A stretch of DNA of 64,000 nt from JACVRW01 sp963716215 (GCA_963716215.1 OY970298.1:992001-1056000), one strand, 5' to 3'; positions 39,470-57,666 are shown, counted from the first letter of the stretch. A program made the numbers and translations. Notes: generated from the sequence alone by a model not told the origin.

Positions 39470-41218
39470 ATGGCTTGCGTGCGCATCCTCATCGTCGCCG
39501 CGCTCGCGATCGTGCTGGTCGATCCGCAAGTCGCGGCGGCGGAGGACCCACCCGCCAAGCAGCCCACCGCCATCGGGCGCGAAGGCGGTGCCGCCTCGGT
39601 GGACGCGCTCGGCACGCGCGCCGCTATCGCCACCCTGCGCGATGGCGGCAACGCCGTAGACGCGGCGGTCGCCGCGGCCGGTGTGCTCGGCGTAGTCGAG
39701 CCGTACTCCTGTGGCGTCGGCGGGGGCGGCTTCATGGTCATACGCACGCGCGGGGGCAAGGTCACGACAATCGACTCGCGCGAGCTGTCGCCTGCGGCGA
39801 TGCGGCCCGACTCCTTCTTCGAGAACGGCGCGGCGCTCGAGTTCGACGACGCCCGCTACAGCGGGCTGTCGGTCGGCGTGCCCGGGTCGGTCGCCGGCTG
39901 GGATCGCGCGCTCCGGCGCTACGGCACGCGCTCCCTGGGTCAGGTGCTGCGCCCGGGGATCCGCGTGGCCCGCAACGGCTTCGTGGTCGACGAGACCTTC
40001 GTCTCACAGACCGAGGACAACGTGGAGTGGTTCGACGACCTGCCCGCCACCGCGCGGCTCTACCTCGACGCCGACGGCACCCCGCGCGACGAGGGGACGG
40101 TGCTGCGCAACCCCGACCTCGCGGGCACCTACCGTCGCATCGCCCGCCGTGGCGCCGACGCGTTCTACTCGGGCCCCATCGCATCCGCGATCGCCGACGC
40201 CGCTCGCCAGCCGCCAGTGGCGCCCGGCGCCGACCATGCCTGGCGCCCCGGGCTGATGACCGCGCGCGACCTCGCCCGCTACAGCGCCCCGGAGCGCGCG
40301 CCCACGCACGTGCGCCACCGCGGGCTCGACGTGTGGAGCATGGGCCCGCCGTCCAGCGGCGGGTCGACCGTCGGCGAGGCACTCAACATCCTCGCCGGCT
40401 ATCGCGGTCTGGCCGCCGACCGCACACGCGCGCTGCACCTCTTCCTCGAGGCCACCCGCTTCTCGTTCGCCGACCGTAACGCGTTCGTGGCCGACCCCGG
40501 CTTCTTCGACGTCCCGCTCGGAGGACTGCTCTCCGACGGCTTCGCCGCTCAGCGCCGAGCGCAGATCGACGAGCACAGCGCCGCGACGAGCCCGGTTGCT
40601 CCGGGCGATCCCGGCGCCGAGGGCGAAGGGTCGGCCACGGTGGTCCATCGCGGCCAGTCGACCACGCACCTCGTCGTCGCCGATCGTCACGGCACCGTCG
40701 TCTCGTACACGTTCACGATCGAGTCGACCGGGGGCAGCGGGATCGTCGTTCCGGGCTACGGCTTCCTGCTCAACAACGAGCTGACCGACTTCAACATCGA
40801 CGCGGTCGACCATCCCAACAGCCCCGACGGCGCCAAGCGCCCGCGCAGCTCGATGGCGCCCACGATCGTAACCCGCCACGGCCGGCCGTTCCTGGCGGTC
40901 GGCTCACCCGGCGGCGCGTCGATCATCACCACCGTCCTGCAGGTCCTGCTCGAGCGCCTGGACTTGGGGGCCACCCTGCCCGAGGCGATCGCCCGGCCAC
41001 GCGCCAGCCAGCGCAACGCGACCACCACGGAGGCCGAGCCGGCCTTCATCGCATCGCCCGAGGGTGTGGCGCTCGACACGCGGTACGGCCAGGAGTACGA
41101 GTCCACCGAGGAGCTCGGTGCGGTGACTGCGCTCGAGCACCTACGCGGTGGGCGCGTGCTCGCCGCCGCCGAGCCGGTGCGCCGCGGGGGCGGTAGCGCC
41201 GGCGTCGTGCAGCCCTAG
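39470..41218 (+). CDS. ggt: Gamma-glutamyltransferase
   Basis: The 582-residue protein hydrolyses or transfers the gamma-glutamyl group of glutathione and similar compounds. An N-terminal signal peptide (LIVAALAIVLVDPQVAAAE) points to export. The large-subunit part includes GNAVDAAVAAAGVLGVVEPYSCGVGGGGFMVI. The self-cleavage and catalytic Thr is the first Thr of STTHLVV (residue 398), followed by GTVVSYTFTI, GSGIVVPGYGFLLNNELTDF and RPRSSMAPT. Actinobacteria often use mycothiol rather than glutathione, so the natural substrate is uncertain. Its place between rplL and rpoB is unusual. Confidence 0.92.
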   Translation: MACVRILIVAALAIVLVDPQVAAAEDPPAKQPTAIGREGGAASVDALGTRAAIATLRDGGNAVDAAVAAAGVLGVVEPYSCGVGGGGFMVIRTRGGKVTTIDSRELSPAAMRPDSFFENGAALEFDDARYSGLSVGVPGSVAGWDRALRRYGTRSLGQVLRPGIRVARNGFVVDETFVSQTEDNVEWFDDLPATARLYLDADGTPRDEGTVLRNPDLAGTYRRIARRGADAFYSGPIASAIADAARQPPVAPGADHAWRPGLMTARDLARYSAPERAPTHVRHRGLDVWSMGPPSSGGSTVGEALNILAGYRGLAADRTRALHLFLEATRFSFADRNAFVADPGFFDVPLGGLLSDGFAAQRRAQIDEHSAATSPVAPGDPGAEGEGSATVVHRGQSTTHLVVADRHGTVVSYTFTIESTGGSGIVVPGYGFLLNNELTDFNIDAVDHPNSPDGAKRPRSSMAPTIVTRHGRPFLAVGSPGGASIITTVLQVLLERLDLGATLPEAIARPRASQRNATTTEAEPAFIASPEGVALDTRYGQEYESTEELGAVTALEHLRGGRVLAAAEPVRRGGGSAGVVQP

Positions 41219-41229
41219 AGTTCCGCGGC

Positions 41230-41751
41230 GTGCGGATAGGGACCAGGCGGGCGCTCGCCCTCGGCTGCCTCGCGGCGATCGCGACGGCCGACTACGTGTT
41301 GCACCGGCGCAAGCCGCGCTGGATCCTCATCGGGGTGTTCGACCACCCGGCCCACCTCGCCACGGCCGGCCTGGTGGCGCTCAACGTCACCCGCCCGTCG
41401 CGCCGCTGGACGGTGGGCTTCCTGGCCGGCGCGCTGCTCCCCGACCTCGATCACGTGCCGCTGGCCCTGCGGCGCGACCACCCGTCGGCGGACGATCCGC
41501 GCCCGGTCAGCCACTGCCTGCTGGCGATCGCTCCCGTCGCGGCGCTCGCCGGTGCGACGCAGAGCGAGCGGCTCAACGGCGCGGCCGTGGGGATGGCCGC
41601 GCATTTCCTGCGCGACCTCGGTGTGGGCTCCGGCGTGCCGCTCCTGTGGCCGGCGACATCGCGCTCCTTGCGTGTCCCCTATTCGGTGTACACGGCAGGC
41701 TGCCTGATTTTGGCCGGACGAGCGGCTCTGAGGATGGTACGGTCGCCCTGA
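41230..41751 (+). CDS. Membrane-bound metal-dependent hydrolase (YdjM/DUF457-like)
   Basis: The 173-residue protein resembles the YbcI/YdjM group. Conserved spots are FDHPAHLATA, GALLPDLDHVPLAL, PVSHCLLAI and HFLRDLGVGSGVPLLWPATSRSLRVPY, with His and Asp residues that probably bind a metal. Several short hydrophobic helices put it in the membrane. Its reaction is unknown. The start is GTG, 11 bases after ggt, so the two are probably read together. Confidence 0.78.
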   Translation: MRIGTRRALALGCLAAIATADYVLHRRKPRWILIGVFDHPAHLATAGLVALNVTRPSRRWTVGFLAGALLPDLDHVPLALRRDHPSADDPRPVSHCLLAIAPVAALAGATQSERLNGAAVGMAAHFLRDLGVGSGVPLLWPATSRSLRVPYSVYTAGCLILAGRAALRMVRSP

Positions 41752-41773
41752 CCGAGCAACCGTCACGGAGGAT

Positions 41774-42118
41774 GTGGTCGGGGACATGCCTGACGCGGTC
41801 CAGATCGTGGAGGTTCCGTCATTGCGGTTGCTGTTCGCGAACCGCTTTGCGGAGACCCTGACCCAGGAGACCTTCGGCCGCCCTGCGGTGCTCGACATCA
41901 ACGCCGTGCGCGGGGAGGTCTTCTACCCCGACGGGCGCCTGTACGAGCGTGCCGACTGGCCGATCATGCGCGCAACGCGGGGCGAGAAGATCTCCGACGA
42001 GGCCTGCACCTACGTGCTCGATGGCAAATCGATCAGCTTCCTGATCAGCTCAGCGCCGGTGTTCGACTCCGGCGGGACCATCGTTGCCGCGGTCGCCGTC
42101 GGGCGCGAAGTCCGCTAG
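41774..42118 (+). CDS. Single PAS domain protein
   Basis: The protein has up to 114 residues and is one PAS sensor domain: PSLRLLFANRFAETLTQ at the start, then DGRLYERADWPIMRATRGEKISDEACTYVLDGKSISFLISSAPVFDSGGTIVAAVAVGREV cut into the usual strands. There is no kinase, cyclase or DNA-binding domain, so it needs a partner. The start may be the GTG at 41774 (two bases after GGAGG, too close) or the ATG at 41786. The gene ends about 220 bases before rpoB. Confidence 0.65.
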   Translation: MVGDMPDAVQIVEVPSLRLLFANRFAETLTQETFGRPAVLDINAVRGEVFYPDGRLYERADWPIMRATRGEKISDEACTYVLDGKSISFLISSAPVFDSGGTIVAAVAVGREVR

Positions 42119-42339
42119 CCTTCATCCCGGCCTATAGTCGCAGCCGTCCCTTTAGAGCCGCGCCAGCACATATCCCTGGCGCCTCGAGACGGGGTCCGTG
42201 ATGGCCAAGCAGGCCCGCAGACGGTGCGGGCCGGCAACCTCCCCTTTCGGGGGAGGATCTCTCTCTGCTATTCTGGTCGGTCGCGCTTTGCGCCCTGCCC
42301 GCCGTACCTCTCATCCAGTATCCGAAGGAGTCCGCTGCT
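42119..42339 (+). promoter_or_regulatory. rpoB upstream region with possible promoter and two tandem hairpins
   Basis: The 221-base region has no gene. TATAGT at 42133-42138 is a good -10 hexamer; no clear -35 is seen. Further down are two perfect hairpins: GGCCCGCA at 42212-42219 with TGCGGGCC at 42225-42232, and CCTCCCC at 42238-42244 with GGGGAGG at 42250-42256. AAGGAG at 42325-42330 is the ribosome site of rpoB. The region suggests that rpoB has its own promoter and a structured leader, perhaps an RNase III or regulatory site. Confidence 0.5.
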
Positions 42340-50033
<7,694 letters not shown>

Positions 50034-50058
50034 CCGAAGCTCGACAGAGATGCAGTGA

Positions 50059-50082
50059 ACGGGCCGCCTCCGGGCGGCCCGT
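50059..50082 (+). terminator. Rho-independent terminator after rpoC
   Basis: ACGGGCCGCC at 50059-50068 pairs perfectly with GGCGGCCCGT at 50073-50082 over a TCCG loop, followed by TTGCT. It ends the rpoBC transcript and is also the end of the convergent lipoprotein gene. Confidence 0.85.
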
Positions 50083-50085
50083 TTG

Positions 50086-51483
50086 CTACCAGCGCGGCCC
50101 CGGGACCTGCTCGCCGTACTGGGCGAGCTTCGTGCGCGCGCCCGGGTTGCGCATCCGGAAGTCGTAGGCGGCGCGGTTGACGAACTGCGGGTCGGCGTTG
50201 AGCGTGCCGGCCGGCCGCAGCGACGATCCGCCGCAGTCGGTCTGCCCGCCGACCGTGTCGAACAGGACCATGTCCTGCGCCTGGTTGGCCGTCGTAGCGC
50301 CGTAGCAGTGGATCGGCGGGAACATCGTGCCCTTGCCGTTCTCGCGCGCGAAGCCGCAGAACCCGTTGCGGTAGGTGGCCCCGGTCGTCGCGCGCGAGCC
50401 CTCCCCGGAGACGTCGCACGCGCCGCCGTTCTCGGCGATCACGTTGCCGATCATCTGGGCGCCGTCGCAGTCGGGGTAGAGCTGCACGCCGAACCCCTCG
50501 TTGTCGTAGAACCAGTTGCCGACGATGCGCGGCGCGATCGCGGTCGAGCAGTAGAGGCCGTGTTGCAGGTTGCGCGAGGACTCCGACCCGCAGGAGTGGA
50601 TCTTGGAGAACTCGATGCTCACCCCGGTCAGTTGCCTGTCGCCGTGGACCAGCACGCACTGCATCACGTCGTGGTTGCGCCCGCCGCGTTGCGTCACGTC
50701 GAGGTGGCGCAGCGTCGAGTTGGGCGCGCGCACGTCGACCGTCTTGTCGCGCGAGCTGGCGCAGGCCGCCTGCCGGTAGCACCCGACGATCCGGACGTCC
50801 TCGATCGTGATGCCGGGGCTCTGGAGCGCAACGTTGCCGTTGAGCACCGCGGCCTGCTTGGTGCCGTTCGTCTCCCCGCGTGGCGTGAGCGTCGTCCAGG
50901 CCTTGAGGCCGTCGAGCTGCCCGATCTCCTGCGTGCCCGGCCGGAGGCACAGGACGCGCCGGTCGGCCTGGGTGCCGGCGGGGTTGGACGCCGCGAACGC
51001 CGCCAACGTCTCGGAGGCGCCCTGCGCGTCGTCGCACTGGGGCTGGGTGACCAGCGAGTGGTAGGTGGTGCCCATCGGGGCGCCCTGCGCGTCCACCGTG
51101 AAGATGTCCTTGCAGGTGGCCGGCTGCTTGAAGTCGCACGGCTGCGCGGGGTCCGCCACCAGGCGGTACTGGTACGACGTGTCGGGCTGCAGCTGCCCCA
51201 GCGGGGCGCTCACGGTCCGTGCCGCCTCCGGGCGCAGGCCCCGCGGGCACGCGACCCGTGACAGGCTGCCGGTGGACCAGCCGGCCGCGCCGAGCTGACG
51301 CCACTGCCACCCCCAGCGGGCGGCGACGTCCGCGTCGCAGCTGCGCGAGGCGTTCAGCTGCGCCGCCGTTGCGCCCACGTTCGAGGCCGGCTTCGTGACC
51401 GCGGCACATGACGCGAGCGCCATCACGAGCATCAGCCCGAGGGCGCAGACAACCCCTGGGCGCGTAGGCCACCTCCCCGTCAC
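50086..51483 (-). CDS. Secreted lipoprotein with parallel beta-helix domain
   Basis: The 465-residue protein begins with a lipoprotein signal (GVVCALGLMLVMALASC, lipid Cys near residue 26). A fibronectin-like stretch (LQPDTSYQYRLVADPAQP) comes next. From about residue 190 it has right-handed beta-helix rungs (LQSPGITIEDVRIVGCYR, LRHLDVTQRGGRNHDVMQCVLV, PRIVGNWFYDNEGFGVQLYPDCDGAQMIGNVIAENGG cut into rungs). Such folds are found in polysaccharide lyases and surface adhesins. No catalytic triad was recognised, so activity is open. The start is GTG. Confidence 0.82.
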   Translation of the reverse strand: MTGRWPTRPGVVCALGLMLVMALASCAAVTKPASNVGATAAQLNASRSCDADVAARWGWQWRQLGAAGWSTGSLSRVACPRGLRPEAARTVSAPLGQLQPDTSYQYRLVADPAQPCDFKQPATCKDIFTVDAQGAPMGTTYHSLVTQPQCDDAQGASETLAAFAASNPAGTQADRRVLCLRPGTQEIGQLDGLKAWTTLTPRGETNGTKQAAVLNGNVALQSPGITIEDVRIVGCYRQAACASSRDKTVDVRAPNSTLRHLDVTQRGGRNHDVMQCVLVHGDRQLTGVSIEFSKIHSCGSESSRNLQHGLYCSTAIAPRIVGNWFYDNEGFGVQLYPDCDGAQMIGNVIAENGGACDVSGEGSRATTGATYRNGFCGFARENGKGTMFPPIHCYGATTANQAQDMVLFDTVGGQTDCGGSSLRPAGTLNADPQFVNRAAYDFRMRNPGARTKLAQYGEQVPGPRW

Positions 51484-51545
51484 GGGCGCGACAATAGCGG
51501 GGAGTTATGGAAACTCGCGCCACTCGGCCCGTGCGGGCGCCGGCG

Positions 51546-52055
51546 CTAGGCCGCGGCCTTCAGGCTCGCCGCCCAGTCCAGCAGCTGATCCACGTGCTCG
51601 TCGGTGAGCCCCTCGGACGGGCTCGTCTCGACCAGCAGGGTGGGCGCCGAGCGGCGGTCGGCCCACGCGTGGCACTCCTCGTTCATGTTGTCGTCGATCC
51701 ACGCCGCCGGCCGGTCTGCGGCGTAACGATCGATCGCGTCGACCTTCCAATGCGACGATCCGAACACCGCGCGGCCCTCGAACGTGAGGCACGGCAGGTC
51801 CGAGAACGGCAGCTTGAGCAGGTAGGGCAGATGCTCGTTGGCGCGTTCCTCCCACCCGGTCGCCCAAACAAGCTCGAAGCGTTCAGCTAGCCTGACCAAG
51901 CGTTCCCCAACGGTCGAGGGGATGCAGTGGGCGACACCGTCGATCCAGTGCAGAGGGCCGGGGAGCTGTCCCACATCGGGTGCGAATCCGAACAGGCTGA
52001 TCACTCCGTCGACGTCGACGAACAGGATCGGCGGTCTTGTCTCGTTCGTTACCAA
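51546..52055 (-). CDS. HAD-superfamily small phosphatase-like protein
   Basis: The 169-residue protein opens with PILFVDVDGVISLFG, the HAD motif I with the nucleophile Asp and the acid Asp two residues later. FELVWATGWEERAN fits motif II, and AAWIDDNMNEECHAWAD fits motif IV. The compact size resembles HAD domains of RNA-repair-type proteins. The substrate is unknown. The start is a TTG at 52055. A neighbouring gap of about 140 bases has no gene. Confidence 0.72.
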   Translation of the reverse strand: MVTNETRPPILFVDVDGVISLFGFAPDVGQLPGPLHWIDGVAHCIPSTVGERLVRLAERFELVWATGWEERANEHLPYLLKLPFSDLPCLTFEGRAVFGSSHWKVDAIDRYAADRPAAWIDDNMNEECHAWADRRSAPTLLVETSPSEGLTDEHVDQLLDWAASLKAAA

Positions 52056-52194
52056 GGTGTGGGTTCAGTCGCTACCGGGGAACCATAGGCTGACTAGGGA
52101 CCACGCTTATCGCTAAAGCGGAAGGCGCGGGGGCCGATAGCTCGAAGAGAGCATCTGGGAAGCCGCCTTCATACCCGACTCCATATCTATCTAG

Positions 52195-53061
52195 TTGACG
52201 ATCCAACTCGGAATCCTTCTTTCGCTGCTGTGCGCGTTCGCCACGAACGTGGGCTTCCTGCTCAAGCATCGCGGCGCCTGCGCGGCTCCGGACGTGTCGC
52301 TGAGGCACCCGCTGACGAGCGCCGTCGGCCTGTTCCGCTCGAAGTGGTTCGCGGTCGGGATGCTCGTGGCGCTGGTCGCCTGGTCGCTGCACGTGACCGC
52401 GCTGGCGCTGGCGCCCCTGTCGCTGGTGCAAGCAGTCATCTCCGGTGGGCTCGTATTCCTCACGGTGTTGGCCGAGCGGTTCTTCGGCTTCACCGTCGGC
52501 ACCCGGCAGTGGGTGGGTGTCGGGCTTACGGCACTCGGCCTCGTGCTGCTGGCGGCCACGCTCCCGCATGGCGGCGGCGCGCACTCGAACTACTCGCTGG
52601 CGGCCATGATCGCATTCGAGTCGGCTCTACTGGCGCTCGGCACGTTCCTCGTGCTCTCGCCGAAGCTCGGCTCGCACGAGCACCACGGCGTCATGCTGGG
52701 CACCGCGGCGGGCATCCTGTTCGGGGTCTCCGACGTCGCGATCAAGGCGCTGACCGGCTCGGTCGGCGACCTCGGCGCTGCCGGACTGCTCTCGCCCTGG
52801 TTGGTCACCTGCGTGTTCGCCTCCGTGATCGCCTTCTTCGCGTCGGCCCGCGGGCTGCAGAAGGGTGAGGCCGTGCCGGTCATCACCCTGACCAGTGCCG
52901 CCGCCAACGTCACGGCGATCAGCGGCGGCATCCTGGTCTTCGGCGACCCGATGCCGAGCGACCCGATCGGGATCGTGCTGCAGAGCTTCGCCTTCGTGCT
53001 GGTGATCGTCGCGGCCGCGCTCACGCCGGCTCCGCTGCGGGCGGCTCGCGCCGAGGCGTAG
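52195..53061 (+). CDS. DMT-superfamily (EamA/NIPA-like) transporter
   Basis: The 288-residue protein has about nine membrane helices arranged as two halves with the DMT pattern. The first includes LGILLSLLCAFATNVGFLLKHRG and WSLHVTALALAPLSLVQAVISGG, and the second has SVIAFFASARGLQKGEAVPVITLTSAAANVTAISGGILVFGDPMP. The motif LSLVQAVISGGLVF and the GEAVPV stretch resemble NIPA-type transporters. The substrate (perhaps a cation or metabolite) is not known. The start is TTG, and the gene ends 29 bases before rpsL. Confidence 0.82.
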   Translation: MTIQLGILLSLLCAFATNVGFLLKHRGACAAPDVSLRHPLTSAVGLFRSKWFAVGMLVALVAWSLHVTALALAPLSLVQAVISGGLVFLTVLAERFFGFTVGTRQWVGVGLTALGLVLLAATLPHGGGAHSNYSLAAMIAFESALLALGTFLVLSPKLGSHEHHGVMLGTAAGILFGVSDVAIKALTGSVGDLGAAGLLSPWLVTCVFASVIAFFASARGLQKGEAVPVITLTSAAANVTAISGGILVFGDPMPSDPIGIVLQSFAFVLVIVAAALTPAPLRAARAEA

Positions 53062-53090
53062 GCCGAGTCGCTGCTAGCATCACCCGCCGC

Positions 53091-53486
53091 ATGCCAAGCA
53101 TCAACCAGCTCGTCCGCAAGGGCCGCAGCAAGCCCAAGAAGAAGGTCTCCACGCCCGGCCTGAAGTCCGGACAGGGGCGCAAGAAGCGCATCGCGGCCCC
53201 GCAGCGGCGCGGAGTGTGCACCCGGGTGTACACCACCACCCCGAAGAAGCCGAACTCGGCGCTGCGCAAGGTGGCCCGCGTGCGGCTCACCAACGGGATG
53301 GAGGTCACCTCCTACATCCCGGGCGAGGGCCACAACCTGCAGGAGCACTCGGTCGTGCTGGTGCGCGGCGGTCGCGTCAAGGACCTGCCGGGCGTGCGCT
53401 ACAAGGTCGTGCGCGGGACGCTCGACGCGGCCGGCGTGTCCGACCGCAAGAAGGCCCGCTCTCAGTACGGCGCCAAGGCGAGGTAG
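53091..53486 (+). CDS. rpsL: 30S ribosomal protein S12
   Basis: The 131-residue protein is complete: PSINQLVRKGR at the start, the loop TTTPKKPNSALRKVARVRL, and GHNLQEHSVVLVRGGRVKDLPGVRYKVVRG cut at its known loops. Lysines at the streptomycin-contact positions (in PKKPNS and GRVKDLPG) are those of sensitive bacteria. S12 is part of the decoding centre. rpsG follows two bases after its stop. Confidence 0.97.
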   Translation: MPSINQLVRKGRSKPKKKVSTPGLKSGQGRKKRIAAPQRRGVCTRVYTTTPKKPNSALRKVARVRLTNGMEVTSYIPGEGHNLQEHSVVLVRGGRVKDLPGVRYKVVRGTLDAAGVSDRKKARSQYGAKAR

Positions 53487-53488
53487 CG

Positions 53489-53959
53489 ATGCCCCGCCGC
53501 GCCGCTGCAGCGATCCGCCCGATCGAGTCCGACCCCATGTACGGGTCGAAGCTCGTGCAGCAGCTGATCAACAAGGTGATGGTGGACGGCAAGAAGTCCA
53601 CCGCCGAGGGGATCGTCTACGAGGCGCTCGAGATCCTCTCGAAGCGGACCAACAACGAGGCGGTCCCGTCGCTCGAGGAGTCGATCAAGATCCTCACGCC
53701 CACGCTGGAGGTGCGCTCCCGCCGCGTCGGCGGCGCCACCTATCAGGTGCCGGTCGAGGTGCCCCAGCGGCGCGCCCGCACGCTCGCCGTCCGCTGGCTC
53801 GTGGAGTTCGCACGCGCGCGGCGCGAGAAGACGATGGCCGAGCGGCTCGCGGGCGAGCTCGCCGACGCTCAGTCCCAGCAGGGCGCCGCCTACAAGCGCA
53901 AGGACGACATCTTCCGCATGGCGCAGGCCAACAAGGCCTTCGCCCACTACCGCTGGTAG
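53489..53959 (+). CDS. rpsG: 30S ribosomal protein S7
   Basis: The 156-residue protein has the normal length. It shows SKLVQQLINKVMVDGKKSTAEGIVYEAL, the RNA-contact VRSRRVGGATYQVPVEVPQRRA, and a C-terminal FRMAQANKAFAHYRW. It nucleates the 30S head and in E. coli represses the str operon. In this window fusA does not follow directly; three other genes and about 1.6 kb intervene. Confidence 0.97.
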   Translation: MPRRAAAAIRPIESDPMYGSKLVQQLINKVMVDGKKSTAEGIVYEALEILSKRTNNEAVPSLEESIKILTPTLEVRSRRVGGATYQVPVEVPQRRARTLAVRWLVEFARARREKTMAERLAGELADAQSQQGAAYKRKDDIFRMAQANKAFAHYRW

Positions 53960-54001
53960 CCGGAACGCGATAGGCGTCGCCTGGCGGCGTCATCGTTCGC
54001 T

Positions 54002-54018
54002 CGCGTGCGGAGCACGCG
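54002..54018 (+). terminator. Hairpin downstream of rpsG, possible terminator
   Basis: CGCGTGC at 54002-54008 pairs perfectly with GCACGCG at 54012-54018 over a three-base loop. A pyrimidine-rich stretch (ctcgctcttcctt) follows. It may end the rpsL-rpsG transcript, but there is no clean U-run. Confidence 0.4.
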
Positions 54019-54101
54019 TCGCTCGCTCTTCCTTGCCATGCTTGCCTCTCGCGCCCCTGCTACCAGCGGTTGGCGTACCTCCGGACGCCTACTCTTTGCA
54101 C

Positions 54102-54374
54102 GTGCCTCTCTACGAGTTCGACTGCCAGGCTTGCGGGGCTCGCTTCGAGGAGCTCGTGGTTCCCGGCGCGTCCGCGCCGTGCCCGGCGTGTGGCGGTGAG
54201 CGGGTCGTGCGGGTGTTCTCCGGCATCGCGTCGGCGCCGCTGCCAGTCGGCCTGAAGGGCAAGGCCGCCAGGGACTCGAACTCCCGCCGGGCCGAGCGCG
54301 AGGCGCAGAAGAAGGAGCGCTTCGTAGCCGAGCGCAAGCGCAGTCGGGGCGAGGGACCGCCCGGAGGTGCGTAA
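54102..54374 (+). CDS. FmdB-family zinc-ribbon protein
   Basis: The 90-residue protein starts at a GTG (VPLYEFDC), where the family begins. Two cysteine pairs, CQAC and CPAC, make the zinc ribbon, within PLYEFDCQACGARFEEL and ASAPCPACGGERVVRVFSGI. The C-terminal half is charged and helical (RRAEREAQKKERFVAERKRS). The FmdB family is a putative regulator, without a firm function. It sits in the gap that separates rpsG from fusA. Confidence 0.82.
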   Translation: MPLYEFDCQACGARFEELVVPGASAPCPACGGERVVRVFSGIASAPLPVGLKGKAARDSNSRRAEREAQKKERFVAERKRSRGEGPPGGA

Positions 54375-54386
54375 CATCTGGCGCAA

Positions 54387-54806
54387 ATGATCATGCAGAC
54401 CGCTCTGTCCAACGCCACTCTCGTCAGTTCCGCAATCGACGCGTACAACCGCCGCGACGTCGAAGCGCTGTGCGGGGTGACGACCGAGGACGTGGAGGTG
54501 CGCCCGCCCGTGTTCGCGCTCAGCGGCCGCTCCTATCTCGGGCACGAGGGCATCGCCGAGTGGCTGCGAGACGTGGTCGACACCTCCGCGAGCGCGCGCA
54601 TCAAGACGCTCGAGCTCCGCGATCTCGGCGACCGCGTGCTCGCGCTGACCGAGTTCTACGTCGACGGACCCGGTGGCGGCGCGCCGCTCGGCTCGGAGCT
54701 GGGCCTTGTGTGTCACGTCAGGGACGGGCGCCTGTCCACCTGGCAAGGGTTCTTCAGCCACGCCAACGCGATCGCCGAGGCGGCCGCGCGCGGCGGTAAC
54801 GGCTAA
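54387..54806 (+). CDS. SnoaL/NTF2-like domain protein
   Basis: The 139-residue protein has the NTF2-like pattern: SAIDAYNRRDVEALCGVTTEDVEVRPP, GHEGIAEWLRDVVDT, strands RVLALTEFYVDGPGGG, and a final LSTWQGFFSHANAIAEAA. It shares the AYNRRD start with the protein at 20988-21395, which suggests common ancestry. The role is unknown. It begins 12 bases after the FmdB gene. Confidence 0.78.
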   Translation: MIMQTALSNATLVSSAIDAYNRRDVEALCGVTTEDVEVRPPVFALSGRSYLGHEGIAEWLRDVVDTSASARIKTLELRDLGDRVLALTEFYVDGPGGGAPLGSELGLVCHVRDGRLSTWQGFFSHANAIAEAAARGGNG

Positions 54807-54845
54807 GGCTCGTCCCCGCTCGCTCGGATCCGTCCGACGGTGGGA

Positions 54846-55418
54846 CTATTCGCGCGCGGGCGCGACTAACCGTAAGACGCCGGCACCCACCGCCAGCACG
54901 CCCGCGATCACCTCGAGGGTGAGGCCGGGCCCGGCATGAGCGCTGGCGTCCTCGAAGGTGGTGCCCAGCGCGCCGGTCTCCTGTGTCACGGGTAGGTCGA
55001 TCAGCAGCGCGAGGCCGAGCGTGAGCAGGCCGAGGAAGACCAGCGCCATCGCGGCGGGTCGTGCGCGCCCGAGCCCGGCCCCCAGACCCATCGCTGCGAT
55101 CCCGAGCCCGAGCAGCGTCCGCACGAACGGCTGCCGCTCGAAACCGCTCAGCTCACAGCGGTCGGCCAGCTCTGGCTCGGTGTCCTGGATCACCTCGCAG
55201 GACGTGTTGCCCACATCCACCGAGGCGACCGTCGCGAACTCGCTCGCCACGAGCAACCCGGCCGCCGCCAGCGCGGCCAGCGCAATGCAGATGGCAAGCG
55301 GGGTTGCGCCCCGAAAAGGGCCCGTTGAGACCGTCGATGGCCTGCTACCATCATCGGTCGTCTCGCGAGCGGCCCTCCTCTGCTCGCGGTCTCGCTCCGT
55401 CGTTCGCTTGTCAGCCAA
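54846..55418 (-). CDS. Membrane protein with four helices, unknown function
   Basis: The 190-residue protein has a charged N-terminus of about 35 residues, then a hydrophobic helix (ATPLAICIALAALAAAGLLVAS), an outside loop with two cysteines (TSCEVIQDTEPELADRCELSG), and three further helices (LLGLGIAAMGLGAGLG, AMALVFLGLLTLGLALLID, LEVIAGVLAVGAGVLRLV). I recognise no family. It is divergent from fusA, 131 bases away, so the gap holds the fusA promoter and leader. Confidence 0.65.
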   Translation of the reverse strand: MADKRTTERDREQRRAARETTDDGSRPSTVSTGPFRGATPLAICIALAALAAAGLLVASEFATVASVDVGNTSCEVIQDTEPELADRCELSGFERQPFVRTLLGLGIAAMGLGAGLGRARPAAMALVFLGLLTLGLALLIDLPVTQETGALGTTFEDASAHAGPGLTLEVIAGVLAVGAGVLRLVAPARE

Positions 55419-55441
55419 CGGCGGGTCGGTATTTCACGTCG

Positions 55442-55516
55442 ATGAAGACTTCAACGACATAGAGCACTTCCGGGCGAGCACAACACGCTGCACCGGGCCC
55501 GGGTAGGGCCTTTTTT
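55442..55516 (+). promoter_or_regulatory. fusA leader: possible mini-ORF and terminator-like hairpin
   Basis: A six-codon frame (MKTSTT then stop) lies at 55442-55462. A short hairpin follows (GGCCC at 55496-55500 with GGGCC at 55506-55510) with a run of six T residues at 55511-55516. That is the form of a transcription attenuator or terminator, 33 bases before the fusA ATG. Whether the mini-ORF is translated is not known; its ribosome site is weak. Confidence 0.45.
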
Positions 55517-55549
55517 CTGCTCGTAACCGGCAACAAATCAGGACAGGTC

Positions 55550-57643
<2,094 letters not shown>

Positions 57644-57666
57644 TGAGCGGTTCGCGCAAAGAGAGT

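Noticed and set aside
53091..53486. Streptomycin-resistance-type change in S12.
   Set aside because: The lysines in PKKPNS and GRVKDLPG match the sensitive form.
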